From Bacteroides sp. (lineage in GTDB: Bacteria; Bacteroidota; Bacteroidia; Bacteroidales; Bacteroidaceae), in NCBI RefSeq assembly GCF_030151085.1, contig NZ_JASLER010000054.1:1-64000 (forward strand): 64,000 bases of DNA, in the 5' to 3' direction. A program made the translations under genes and the position numbers. The notes under the pieces are model-generated. The model did not search any database. It worked only from the letters and a program-made list of their open reading frames with translations, and was not told the DNA's origin. Below, piece by piece: positions 8,596 through 17,710 of the stretch (positions are counted from its first letter, which is position 1; the number at the start of each line of letters is the position of its first letter).

Positions 8596-10998
8596 TTAGT
8601 TTCCAATAGTAAAGGTCACAAAGTATTCGGGAATAATCTGTATTCCATTCAGCCGGCATATACCACCTTTTGAAAAATCAAGTTTGACATCTTCCGGCAG
8701 ATCCTGCAAATAAGTGGCATTGCCGTACAATTGTTGTAGGTAGAAATAAATACCATCCTTTTGGATTGCATCGGCATAACGCTTTAAACCTATTTTCCAC
8801 GGAGTCCCGTTATAAAAATTATCCGTTATCATTTTCCCATTGATAAATGCTGCTCCGGTATCTCCTACATAATCAATAGAAAGAATTAAGTCGCTCACAT
8901 CCTTAAAAGAGTCTTTGGATAAGTTGATTTGAAAACGTCTATCACTAGCAGTGTAAATATCGGGAGTGATAGTTATTTCTTTGGGAGTGAATGATATTCT
9001 ACTAAAATATTTTTGTTTGTTAGACCGCAAAGATGTTTTCGAAGCAACAGGGCTGGCTGGAAATATCACTACTTGTATTTGAGAGTCGATAGATTGCAAC
9101 CTAACTTCTGTATTCTCTTGCAGTATATCAGCAGAAGTTATCAACAACTTCTCTTCTGTTCCGGTACTCACTTTGCAAGCATTCAAAGCCTGTGTTCTTG
9201 TTAAAGTTGTGATTAGTATCTCATTCTCGGCTACGGATTGTAATTTCACTGTACTCTCAAGTCCTGGAGTTGGTACCAGTTTTTTAATCCCGCCTTTCAA
9301 TGTCTTTTTGTCGAAAATATACTCCGGCTTCAAGCCATCGGGTGCGAAGAAGAAATAATGGGTTATTCCTTTTTGAGTGATCTTAGCAAGAGGTTGCACA
9401 GTTGCCGACTTCAAAAGTATACCGTCCAAATCCATGTTGAAAGGAAGAATAGCACTTACATCTTTCTCTATTGTCATTGTTCCTTGTTGCGGAAAACGAA
9501 TAGCCTCATCTGACAAATTCAGCGTAAGATCGACTCCAGTCAAAGCTTTACGATCAGAATGATCCTGAAAATTCGTCAAGATGATAAAGCCTGAATCTCC
9601 TTTCTTGCGTACTGCATATCTGAGTGTATGAGTATTTGCGGGCATGATAGTGTCATATTGTTCCGGCAGCACCACTCCCATAGGAGCCAATAGATGCCCG
9701 AAATCATTTACAAAGTTATGCACGATGCGTAGAGCACGATAAGAGTCGCGTGTATGTCCAAACTCACCAATAGGGGCTTGAAAATCATAAGACATTTTAG
9801 GTACACCTGAAGCTTCGTCACTCAAGAATCCACATTTTCCTTGGGGAGTAATTCCACCATGATACATATAATAGCCTATTCCGTTGGCGCCACTACCCAA
9901 CGAACGTATCATTAGCCCCTCTCCCGCTTCGGCAGGAATACGAGGTCTCCGACCATAAGTCATCTGAATACCAACTCCCATCTCTGCGCAGAATGATGGA
10001 TAGCGATGTCCTTCGTAACGCACCGGAGAATAGTCGGGAGTAGTATGAATATCCTTGAATAGATAAAATGGCGAAGTAGTTATCTCCGCCCAAGTAGGAT
10101 ATGTGTAGGCAGCTGTTACAGGAATCACTTCTTGCGGTATGATAGCTGCATTCCCCCAGCCGGTGGCCGTGTATAGAGGTACTTCTATTCCATGAGATGT
10201 GGCTATTTCTTTTAAGGTTTTCATGTGTTGGTTACCTGCTTCAGGGCTTTGAATATCCTGTTCTTGCACGGATACGCCAAATTTGGTATTCTGTACATCA
10301 TAGTCTGCTACGGTATAATCTATCGGTTGATCTGGATAGCGGATACCCCACGGAGCAGCCGAATGCTGAAGTTCATTTTCTAGTTGTACGCCGATAATGC
10401 CACCGCCATCTTTATAATACAGTCCCTTTAATTGAGCAGCAATAGCTGCATAGAGTCTGTCTACATACTTTAAATATTCGCGGTCGTTGGTTCGAATCAG
10501 AAAGGGACGTCCGTAAATCCAATCAGGTATTCCGCCATTTCTTATTTCTCCATGACAAAAAGGACCCAAGCGGACGATGGTCTTCATGTTATGCTTCTGG
10601 CAAAGCAAAATAAATCGACGAAGATCTTTATCGCCATCCCAGTCAAAGACTCCCTCTACCTCCTCGTGCATATTCCAGAAGACATACGTACAAATGACAT
10701 TGATTCCTCCCGACTTGGCTTTCAAAATTTGTTCTTCCCATTGTTCGTTCGGAATACGAGTATAGTGCATTTCACCCATTATGGGAATAAAGGGACAATT
10801 ATCCAGTTCGACATAATAGCTATTTACTGCTATGGAGCCACCATTGGGAGCCATGCCACCTAATGTCAGATAGCCCGTCTCTATCTTTTTGTCTGCAACA
10901 TTCAGATTTATTTCGTAAGATGCTTGTGCATTTGCCTGGGTATAAAGTCCGCCTATACTGGCAAATAACATGGAGAGCAAAAGAGTTCTTTTACACAT
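8596..10998 (-). CDS. GH35 beta-galactosidase (800 residues)
   Basis: Exported retaining exo-beta-galactosidase of family GH35. A signal peptide ends at ANAQA. The catalytic TIM barrel starts with PFIPIMGEMHYTRIP (about 69-83). The acid/base is Glu209 in VQLENEL and the nucleophile Glu339 in SFCAEMGVG, both in the expected GH35 contexts. NVICTYVFWNMHEEVEG and LGPFCHGEIRNGG are family blocks. Beyond about residue 560 are beta-sandwich domains typical of longer GH35 enzymes. It lacks a lipobox, so it is likely periplasmic. It is a diverged paralogue of the 916-residue GH35 in the same operon, suggesting that the two act on different galactosyl linkages. It lies 15 bases upstream of the DUF5107 gene. 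Confidence 0.92.
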   Translation of the reverse strand: MCKRTLLLSMLFASIGGLYTQANAQASYEINLNVADKKIETGYLTLGGMAPNGGSIAVNSYYVELDNCPFIPIMGEMHYTRIPNEQWEEQILKAKSGGINVICTYVFWNMHEEVEGVFDWDGDKDLRRFILLCQKHNMKTIVRLGPFCHGEIRNGGIPDWIYGRPFLIRTNDREYLKYVDRLYAAIAAQLKGLYYKDGGGIIGVQLENELQHSAAPWGIRYPDQPIDYTVADYDVQNTKFGVSVQEQDIQSPEAGNQHMKTLKEIATSHGIEVPLYTATGWGNAAIIPQEVIPVTAAYTYPTWAEITTSPFYLFKDIHTTPDYSPVRYEGHRYPSFCAEMGVGIQMTYGRRPRIPAEAGEGLMIRSLGSGANGIGYYMYHGGITPQGKCGFLSDEASGVPKMSYDFQAPIGEFGHTRDSYRALRIVHNFVNDFGHLLAPMGVVLPEQYDTIMPANTHTLRYAVRKKGDSGFIILTNFQDHSDRKALTGVDLTLNLSDEAIRFPQQGTMTIEKDVSAILPFNMDLDGILLKSATVQPLAKITQKGITHYFFFAPDGLKPEYIFDKKTLKGGIKKLVPTPGLESTVKLQSVAENEILITTLTRTQALNACKVSTGTEEKLLITSADILQENTEVRLQSIDSQIQVVIFPASPVASKTSLRSNKQKYFSRISFTPKEITITPDIYTASDRRFQINLSKDSFKDVSDLILSIDYVGDTGAAFINGKMITDNFYNGTPWKIGLKRYADAIQKDGIYFYLQQLYGNATYLQDLPEDVKLDFSKGGICRLNGIQIIPEYFVTFTIGN

Positions 10999-11003
10999 AA
11001 GCC

Positions 11004-12395
11004 TTACTTCTTTTGAGTCAATAACTCGGTTATTATGTCTTTCAGTTGAAGTACATCAATCCTTTGGGGAAGAGTATAATTCACTTTCGCATAAGTTGCA
11101 GTTACGTCTTCTACTACTTTGGGTTGGGGCTTTCCTTGTTGTTCTGCCACTTCTGCCCAAAATTGATTTCCCTTATAAATTGCCATTCCTTTTGTCTCAT
11201 CCCCATGTAAGTGTTCCATTCCTTCATTGGTCAATACAAATGTATTGTTTGAAAATTCCAGTCCGGAAGAAAATCCGGTATTAAATGATATGGAATGACC
11301 TTGGTTACTGATAATCAGGTTTTCATAGACTTTTGTATTACAGAGTGGTATATTCTTATTATACGGATCACACCACACATAAATTCCTGCTTGGGAGTTC
11401 TTTATACCATCATTGATGCTTACATTGTGACGCATGATATTATTGCTCCATTCGGTTGCTCCGCCAAATTGAAACAAACCATACCCAGCCCCTTCATTAT
11501 TCATTGCCAGGTTGTATTGCATGATTGAATTGGTAATACCCCCATCAAAATCAAACCCGCCACCATCCAAGCCTTCGGGAGAAGTCTTGTTATCGTGAGA
11601 ATAGCAATACTGAATAGTTAGTCGGTCGGCCTCATATCCCCAAATACCTACCGGTCCATTACCCGATCTTGGCATATCCCATCCATTGCCCATGGCTTCG
11701 CAATATTCAACCGTAGCATTAGTGGCATGTCCCACCAGTATCCCGCTTCCGCTATGATTCTCTAAATTAGTAGGATTACCTACATTATTCTCAGCAACAC
11801 AATGACCTATATAAACATTGTGTACCGACTTCTTACCCCATTCGCCCGTTACTTCGATTCCATTAGAACCGTTATCGTGTACGTATGAATGAGTGATGCG
11901 TACATCCCCACCACCGATAATGCCAATACCATTTATCTGAAAACCCGAAGCTTCTATCTTATCAATTTCTATAAATCTTGAGTTTATGACTTCAACACCT
12001 GTTCCAACATTCCCCTTCTTGCGTCCTGAACCTTTTACAACTACATTTTGCACATGGATATTTTCACAAGCTTCAATCTTAATTGCAGATGTGTGACCTG
12101 AATAAATATGTGCAGTACCAGTTCCGTAAGAGGTAATGACAAATGGGGTTTCTCGTGTAGCCATCACATTCTTGATGTTGATGGAACCAGTCAATATCTG
12201 ATTTCCTGCCAAGTGAATACAATCACCCGGCTTGAAATCAATCTGTTTCAAATCATCCAAGCTTTTGAAAGGAGACTCTATGCTACCATTCGCAACTTTA
12301 CTGCCACTAAAGGAGTTCACATAAAAATTCCGTGCTCCATTGGCCCAACTTGCTAAGCAAGCTAATAATATAGATAGTACTAAATGTTTGTGCAT
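11004..12395 (-). CDS. Right-handed parallel beta-helix protein (463 residues)
   Basis: Exported protein with a signal peptide ending near SWANGAR. The N-terminus has the pattern FYVNSFSGSK...SPFKSLDDLKQIDFKPGD, which often precedes right-handed parallel beta-helices. Residues ~70-400 contain stacked coil repeats rich in Asn and Gly (for example HSYVHDNGSNGIEVTGEWG and VYENLIISNQGHSISF). This fold is used by polysaccharide lyases and by GH families such as GH28, GH110 and GH141, but I see no family-specific catalytic signature, so the reaction is unassigned. It resembles the beta-helix lipoprotein at 14736-16271, sharing HNVSINDG and QYNLAMNNEG-like coils. It sits five bases from the GH35 gene in the PUL operon. 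Confidence 0.8.
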   Translation of the reverse strand: MHKHLVLSILLACLASWANGARNFYVNSFSGSKVANGSIESPFKSLDDLKQIDFKPGDCIHLAGNQILTGSINIKNVMATRETPFVITSYGTGTAHIYSGHTSAIKIEACENIHVQNVVVKGSGRKKGNVGTGVEVINSRFIEIDKIEASGFQINGIGIIGGGDVRITHSYVHDNGSNGIEVTGEWGKKSVHNVYIGHCVAENNVGNPTNLENHSGSGILVGHATNATVEYCEAMGNGWDMPRSGNGPVGIWGYEADRLTIQYCYSHDNKTSPEGLDGGGFDFDGGITNSIMQYNLAMNNEGAGYGLFQFGGATEWSNNIMRHNVSINDGIKNSQAGIYVWCDPYNKNIPLCNTKVYENLIISNQGHSISFNTGFSSGLEFSNNTFVLTNEGMEHLHGDETKGMAIYKGNQFWAEVAEQQGKPQPKVVEDVTATYAKVNYTLPQRIDVLQLKDIITELLTQKK

Positions 12396-12406
12396 AATTC
12401 TTTGTT

Positions 12407-14701
12407 TTAATAGACTTCTATTTCATCCAGTGCAATTGAAGCCGAACCATTTGGATAAGGATAATCTGCCGGTAATTCCGTTTGTCCATTAATCACGAGT
12501 TTCAGATAACGTCCTTCTTTTCCATTCGTATTTACATAGTTATGATAAATTTCCTTCATTCCTTTATAGATAGGATACGAGAAAGTACTCTGCCCAATCG
12601 GTTGGTATTCCTTACCATCCGCTGAAAGATAACATTCCATCGACTTGGCCGGCAGTACACTGTTGATAGGAGCTATCATCGTACCAAAGCCAACACCGGA
12701 TACCGTTGTGTTCTTCTTTAAATCAATAACAATCTCCACACCGGAAACTATAGCAGCCCATTCGCTATTTGATGGGATGAATCCCTGAACGCCATCAGTA
12801 AACAAAGCCGGTTTCACATCATACCAGTCCAAACTCCAAGTATCGGTAGAAAGTGTATAGCTACATCCGGTAGCCTTGTTTATCCTGAAATTCTTGACTG
12901 TTGGTGTTTCCAATACCTGTTTGTCCTTATCCGTCACAATTGCTTTTACACAAGTGTTACTTGACAGATAAATAGGTTCCTTATAAACTTTTGATTCAGA
13001 AGTTGGTTCTGCCCCATCTAATGTATAGCGGATATCTGCATCAGGACATATCGTTTCAAGAGTAATGGCAAACTTCCCGTTTTCGTTGTTCCATCCACTT
13101 TGAATACGAGGTCTGAAATATTCGCGACATGTATTGACATTCCTCTTTTGGAAGAAAGAAAATTCTTTCTTTAGGTTGGCGATAAAGCGTTCACGGTCCT
13201 TATTTTCCGGTTGACTCCAAGCTACTTCAGCAAGAGCAAGCAAACGGGGGAAAGCCATATATTCAAATTTCTCAATAGTAGCCACATATTCTCCCCAGAT
13301 ATTTCCCTGGATTCCGGTAATACATTTAGCTTCATCTACAGTAAGTGCTGTAGGAATAGGTTCATAATCGTATGCTCGTTCCAAAGAGACGAAACCACCA
13401 ATAGTCAATGGTGCAAACTCCGGGTTTTCCTGATAATAGTCCAAATAGCAATAAGTATTAGGAGTCATAATCACGTCGTTGCCTAATTGGGCAGCTTTTA
13501 TACCTCCCGCTTCACCTCTCCATGACATAACAGTAGCTTTCAGAGGAAGAGCACCTTCCAGAACTTCATCCCAGCCGATAAGTTTGCGTCCCAATCCATC
13601 CGCTATTTTCTCAACCTGCTGGATAAAGTAAGCATGAAGTTCAAATTCATCTTTCAGATTTTCCTTTTTAATCAAAGCTTGGCAATCATTGCACTTTTCC
13701 CATGAGGTCTTAGGACACTCATCACCTCCAATATGGATATATTCTCCGGGAAACAAGTCTGCAACTTCCGTAAGAATGTCTTTTATAAACTGAAAAGTTT
13801 GAGGTTTGGGACAATATACTTGGTCGGAGATTCCTGCTCCTGCCATCATAGCAAGACCGGAATGAAAGCTGCATGCATACTCAGGATAAGCACTTAAAGC
13901 TGCCAAAGCATGTCCCGGCATCTCTATTTCAGGAACAATGGTTATCTGTCTTTCGACAGCATAGTTCACAATGTCACGGATTTCTTCTTGCGTATAATAA
14001 CCGGAATGTTCTTTTCCATCATAATGGCGGGGATAATATTGATCCCAAGTACCGATAGCTGAATTAGGTCGGGTAGAACCTTGTTCAGTCAGGCGCGGAT
14101 ATTTTTTTATTTCCAATCGCCAGCCTTGGTCGTCAGTCAGATGCCAGTGGAAGCGATTCAATTTATAGTTCGCAGCCAGATCAATCGCCTTTTTCACATC
14201 TGCCAGAGGCAGATAATACCGTCCCGCATCAATCAGAAAACCACGGTAAGAAAAACGAGGTGTATCTTTTACGAGGATACAAGGGATAGAAGTATGACTA
14301 CTATTGCTTAGAATTAATTGATTGAGAGTACGGAGGCCATAGAAAAAGCCTGCCGGTGTAGAAGCATTAATCGTAATCCTACCTGAAGTAACGGAAAGTT
14401 CATAAGCTTCCTTACCCAACGATTTCTTTTCCTGCAACAAGATATCGGCTTTATTACTTTTATCAGTTCGAAGATTCAATTCATAATCTTGACTTACTTG
14501 TTCTATAAAAGTCTTGATAATGTTATTAACCTCTTGCTGTTTACCTGAATACAAGATATTTCCCTTATGAGCAAAATTAAAAGTTCCCTGTTTCTCCTGT
14601 ACATAAGCCGGTTGAGGAATAATATTAGCACCCTTTGCGGCTGCGCCTGCCAGTAAGAACAGTAAAATAAAATTAGCTATTGTTAATCTGAATGAGTTCA
14701 T
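12407..14701 (-). CDS. GH20 beta-N-acetylhexosaminidase
   Basis: Exported exo-beta-N-acetylhexosaminidase of 764 residues that releases terminal GlcNAc or GalNAc by substrate-assisted catalysis. The signal peptide ends near LAGAAAKG. The GH20b alpha/beta domain spans about residues 25-145 and the TIM barrel about 150-500. The catalytic Asp327-Glu328 pair lies in YIHIGGDECPKTSW, and FHWHLTDDQGWRLEIKKYP is the conserved barrel strand. Residues ~540-610 match the chitobiase C-terminal beta domain (DIRYTLDGAEPTSES). The last ~140 residues look like an F5/8 type C (discoidin-like) carbohydrate-binding domain. It is the only clear hexosaminidase in this PUL and implies an amino sugar in the target glycan. 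Confidence 0.95.
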   Translation of the reverse strand: MNSFRLTIANFILLFLLAGAAAKGANIIPQPAYVQEKQGTFNFAHKGNILYSGKQQEVNNIIKTFIEQVSQDYELNLRTDKSNKADILLQEKKSLGKEAYELSVTSGRITINASTPAGFFYGLRTLNQLILSNSSHTSIPCILVKDTPRFSYRGFLIDAGRYYLPLADVKKAIDLAANYKLNRFHWHLTDDQGWRLEIKKYPRLTEQGSTRPNSAIGTWDQYYPRHYDGKEHSGYYTQEEIRDIVNYAVERQITIVPEIEMPGHALAALSAYPEYACSFHSGLAMMAGAGISDQVYCPKPQTFQFIKDILTEVADLFPGEYIHIGGDECPKTSWEKCNDCQALIKKENLKDEFELHAYFIQQVEKIADGLGRKLIGWDEVLEGALPLKATVMSWRGEAGGIKAAQLGNDVIMTPNTYCYLDYYQENPEFAPLTIGGFVSLERAYDYEPIPTALTVDEAKCITGIQGNIWGEYVATIEKFEYMAFPRLLALAEVAWSQPENKDRERFIANLKKEFSFFQKRNVNTCREYFRPRIQSGWNNENGKFAITLETICPDADIRYTLDGAEPTSESKVYKEPIYLSSNTCVKAIVTDKDKQVLETPTVKNFRINKATGCSYTLSTDTWSLDWYDVKPALFTDGVQGFIPSNSEWAAIVSGVEIVIDLKKNTTVSGVGFGTMIAPINSVLPAKSMECYLSADGKEYQPIGQSTFSYPIYKGMKEIYHNYVNTNGKEGRYLKLVINGQTELPADYPYPNGSASIALDEIEVY

Positions 14702-14735
14702 ACTTAAAGTGTATTAATAGTTCTAGGTAATTATT

Positions 14736-16271
14736 CTAATTCGCACCGATAACATCAAGTACCTTCAGTTCTTTGCCATTGATTGGTACAGTCTTACCTT
14801 TCAGGAAGTCAAGAAGGATGTCCCAATTTTTATCTTCTGCATTATACCATAATGACTTGCTAAATGGACCTTCATGTTTCTTAAATCCGGTAGCAGGCGT
14901 TTGTAAGCTTCCAACATAAACATTTCCTAAATATTGGTTATCAACAGCTTTCTCTTCTTTTACCACTACAGTTACTTCGGGCGCATAGATATAGTTATTC
15001 TTAAAGGTATCACCTTTACCATAAGATGAATCATGCTTGGTAAAATGGAATAAAGTCCGGTCTATCTGCGGCTCTGATTTGGGAAAGAGATAAAACAGGT
15101 TATTCTCTACCAATGTGTTCTGCGTATATCCGGTGAAGTGCATGACAGGACTAAAATAAGCATCCTCATGACTGGCATTTGTCAGATAGTTTCGTAAGCC
15201 GTCATTGATACTAACATTGTAACGTACTTTAGTTTCGATATTACCATTTAAACACCAATCTTCCGGCCAGCCGTCTGTACCGATTACCAGCATAAAACCA
15301 CCATCATTATTATAACTCAGGTTGTATTGAAAGACTGAATTCTTACATCCCCAGTCCGAATCATATGCATAGCCGTCTATGATGGACTTATGATCACTAA
15401 CAACATTAAACTGCACGATTGTATTATCGCTGCACCAAGGCCAAATACCATCACAAGCCTCTGACTCGGGTAGAGTTCTTGGACAATTCTTCATTACATT
15501 GTATTCCACTAATGCACCGTCACAGCCTACCGGAACAATACCATCACCCGGTACTCCGTCTAATACATTATTTCTAATAACGACCTTTAGATTCGGGTTC
15601 CATTGACTTCTGATCCAATACCCCCTGAACTTGATTCCGTCTCTTTGGCAATCTTTTATATAGCAGTTCTCTATGTTCATACCAACAAATCGGTTGAAGA
15701 TGCTGTCATTATCCCTGCCATTCTGAATACACATTCCCATGCCGCCCCCTTCTTCTATCACGGTGCTGCCATATACATCGTGTATATATAGATTATTTAT
15801 ACTCATATTGTGTGATTCGCCGAACTTATCCAATTCCACCCACAGACCGAACAAACCAGCTTTGGGAGCATTGCCTCTATTAGAGATCTCTATATCACGT
15901 ATCACCAAATTCTCGGAATTAAAGATATGAACAGCAGCGGTATCTACGCCATTACCTTTCACATGTGGTTTATCCGTACCTCCATATTTACCCAATACAA
16001 TAGGACTGTCTTCTTCTCCACTACAAGAAAGGAATAACTTTTCCGCAAATATTGCACCAGATTTCAGCAAGATACTATCTCCACCTTTAAGAACCAATTG
16101 ATTCAGTTTAGTCAAAGACTTAAAGGGAGCCTGCACAGTAGTACCTTTATTAGTGTCATCTCCATTCACCGGATCGAAATAATAGTTTGTGGTAGTTACT
16201 TTCGGAGAACAAGAAGCTAGTAACAGGACTAAGCTTCCACAGAAAATTTTCTTTATGTTTTTCATATTCAT
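14736..16271 (-). CDS. Beta-helix lipoprotein
   Basis: Lipoprotein of about 511 residues with lipobox LLLASC. I place the start at 16271 (MNMKNIKK) or 16265; a frame extending to 16373 would overlap the upstream esterase gene and puts 34 unlikely residues before the signal peptide. After NYYFDPVNGDDTNKG and APFKSLTKLNQLVLKGGD comes a right-handed parallel beta-helix (about residues 80-430) with Asn/Asp-rich coils such as VFQYNLSYNNDGG and RYNVSINDG. It shares this architecture with the neighbouring 463-residue protein. A surface or periplasmic polysaccharide-active role is inferred, but no catalytic signature was recognised, so lyase, hydrolase or binding function cannot be separated. Confidence 0.78.
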   Translation of the reverse strand: MNMKNIKKIFCGSLVLLLASCSPKVTTTNYYFDPVNGDDTNKGTTVQAPFKSLTKLNQLVLKGGDSILLKSGAIFAEKLFLSCSGEEDSPIVLGKYGGTDKPHVKGNGVDTAAVHIFNSENLVIRDIEISNRGNAPKAGLFGLWVELDKFGESHNMSINNLYIHDVYGSTVIEEGGGMGMCIQNGRDNDSIFNRFVGMNIENCYIKDCQRDGIKFRGYWIRSQWNPNLKVVIRNNVLDGVPGDGIVPVGCDGALVEYNVMKNCPRTLPESEACDGIWPWCSDNTIVQFNVVSDHKSIIDGYAYDSDWGCKNSVFQYNLSYNNDGGFMLVIGTDGWPEDWCLNGNIETKVRYNVSINDGLRNYLTNASHEDAYFSPVMHFTGYTQNTLVENNLFYLFPKSEPQIDRTLFHFTKHDSSYGKGDTFKNNYIYAPEVTVVVKEEKAVDNQYLGNVYVGSLQTPATGFKKHEGPFSKSLWYNAEDKNWDILLDFLKGKTVPINGKELKVLDVIGAN

Positions 16272-16290
16272 TCTATATATCTGTTTAACA

Positions 16291-17706
16291 TTACCAATTA
16301 TCGGTACGGAAAGAAGATACTGGAAGCCCGCTAAGGCTGAACAACTCTGGTTCCACGTAATTCTTGAAAGCATACCTGACTGCTTTAGGATTCCTCACAT
16401 ATTTGGAATATACTACTACGACATCTCTTTCTTCATCTACATAAGCTTCTGCCGGATGAAAGATACGACTATCATCAGCCACTTCAAACAACATGAGTTT
16501 TCTCCCATAGCTTGTAAGCCCGAAGCCTAAATCCTTAAAATAAATCACGACCTTATCGCCATCCACTTCCATTTTATCATAGGCCGGACTTTTATATTCA
16601 AAGCCCTTTATCCTGTAGACTTCCGCCAAAGCCATCAAGCCTAAACGCTCCCCTACTTTCTCTTTACGAACAGGATGAATCTGTTCTACCTCTCCTACAT
16701 CCAGAATGACAGACAAACCGCTGTTCTTAATCTTATTTGCTGCAATTCTTTGTTCATCGCGTAGATAGGCACCTACATGTTCACCCACTTCACTGGGAAC
16801 ATTCCAAGTGGTGTAATCAAAAGGAGCTATCTGCGTAAAATAGAACGGAAAATCGTTTCCCCATTTTTGCCTCCATTCTGCAACCATAGCCACGAGACGA
16901 TCCGAGTATTGAGCAACATTATACACATTCGATTCTCCCTGATACCAAATACAACCTTGTATGCCATAGCCAATAATAGGGTTCAGCATTCCATTATACA
17001 TGGTAGTAGGAATATTGGCTGCCCATCCTGTTGTTCCGTCACCTAAGTCAGGAACCGAAATGCCGCCCAATGCGAAGCAAGTCTCCCTACTCATCCAAGT
17101 TTCCACAATGGAACCACCGAAACTGGCATTAATAATACCAACAGGAATATCCAGGTTCTTTTGAATGAAATGAGCAAAATACCAAGCTACCGCACTGCAA
17201 TTTCCTACATTCCCGGGAGTAGCAGCCACCCAGTCTGTTTTAATATCAGTAAGTGGTTTGTAGCTTCCAACGGGGGGAACATTCACAAAATGAACATTAC
17301 TTTTCTTAGAAGCTAAGATAGCTTTAGTCGATTCATAGCAATCTTTCAACTCCATCGCCATATTAGATTGTCCACTTGCCAACCAAACTTCACCTATATA
17401 TACATCATTGAAAGTAATGACCTTCTCATCTGCTACGGCCAGTGTATAAGGACCTCCTGCTTCCGGAGTCTGAACCATAATTTTCCATGTACCATCCTTT
17501 TCTGCTTTACTGGAGTAGCTTTTATTATTCCATGAGGAGGTAACAGTGATTATAGTTCCCACATCCGCCCATCCCCATATAGGAGTTTTGGTTCTTTGCT
17601 GCAAAATCATATTATCTCCAAAAATACCTGCAACTTTTAGGTTTTTAGCTTCAATAGCCGGTAAGGCTAAAGTTAGGAAAAATAGTAGTATACTGAATCT
17701 TTTCAT
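16291..17706 (-). CDS. SGNH carbohydrate esterase (sialate O-acetylesterase family)
   Basis: Exported 471-residue esterase with a signal peptide ending at AIEAKN. Residues ~22-100 form an N-terminal beta domain (DNMILQQRTKTPIWGWA), which is usual in this group. The SGNH block I is WLASGQSNM with nucleophile Ser114. GIINASFGGSIVETWM and IWYQGESN are blocks II and III, and EQIHPVRKEKVGERL carries the catalytic His. The family removes acyl (mostly acetyl) groups from sugars and is often annotated sialate O-acetylesterase. No sialidase is encoded nearby, so the natural substrate is more likely an O-acetylated sugar of the PUL glycan. It lies four bases after the GH35 gene. Confidence 0.88.
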   Translation of the reverse strand: MKRFSILLFFLTLALPAIEAKNLKVAGIFGDNMILQQRTKTPIWGWADVGTIITVTSSWNNKSYSSKAEKDGTWKIMVQTPEAGGPYTLAVADEKVITFNDVYIGEVWLASGQSNMAMELKDCYESTKAILASKKSNVHFVNVPPVGSYKPLTDIKTDWVAATPGNVGNCSAVAWYFAHFIQKNLDIPVGIINASFGGSIVETWMSRETCFALGGISVPDLGDGTTGWAANIPTTMYNGMLNPIIGYGIQGCIWYQGESNVYNVAQYSDRLVAMVAEWRQKWGNDFPFYFTQIAPFDYTTWNVPSEVGEHVGAYLRDEQRIAANKIKNSGLSVILDVGEVEQIHPVRKEKVGERLGLMALAEVYRIKGFEYKSPAYDKMEVDGDKVVIYFKDLGFGLTSYGRKLMLFEVADDSRIFHPAEAYVDEERDVVVVYSKYVRNPKAVRYAFKNYVEPELFSLSGLPVSSFRTDNW

Positions 17707-17710
17707 CTTA

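Noticed and set aside
16271..16373. Longer start for the beta-helix lipoprotein gene
   Set aside because: The extra 34 residues overlap the upstream esterase gene and would bury the lipoprotein signal. The start at 16271 or 16265 gives a normal lipobox position.
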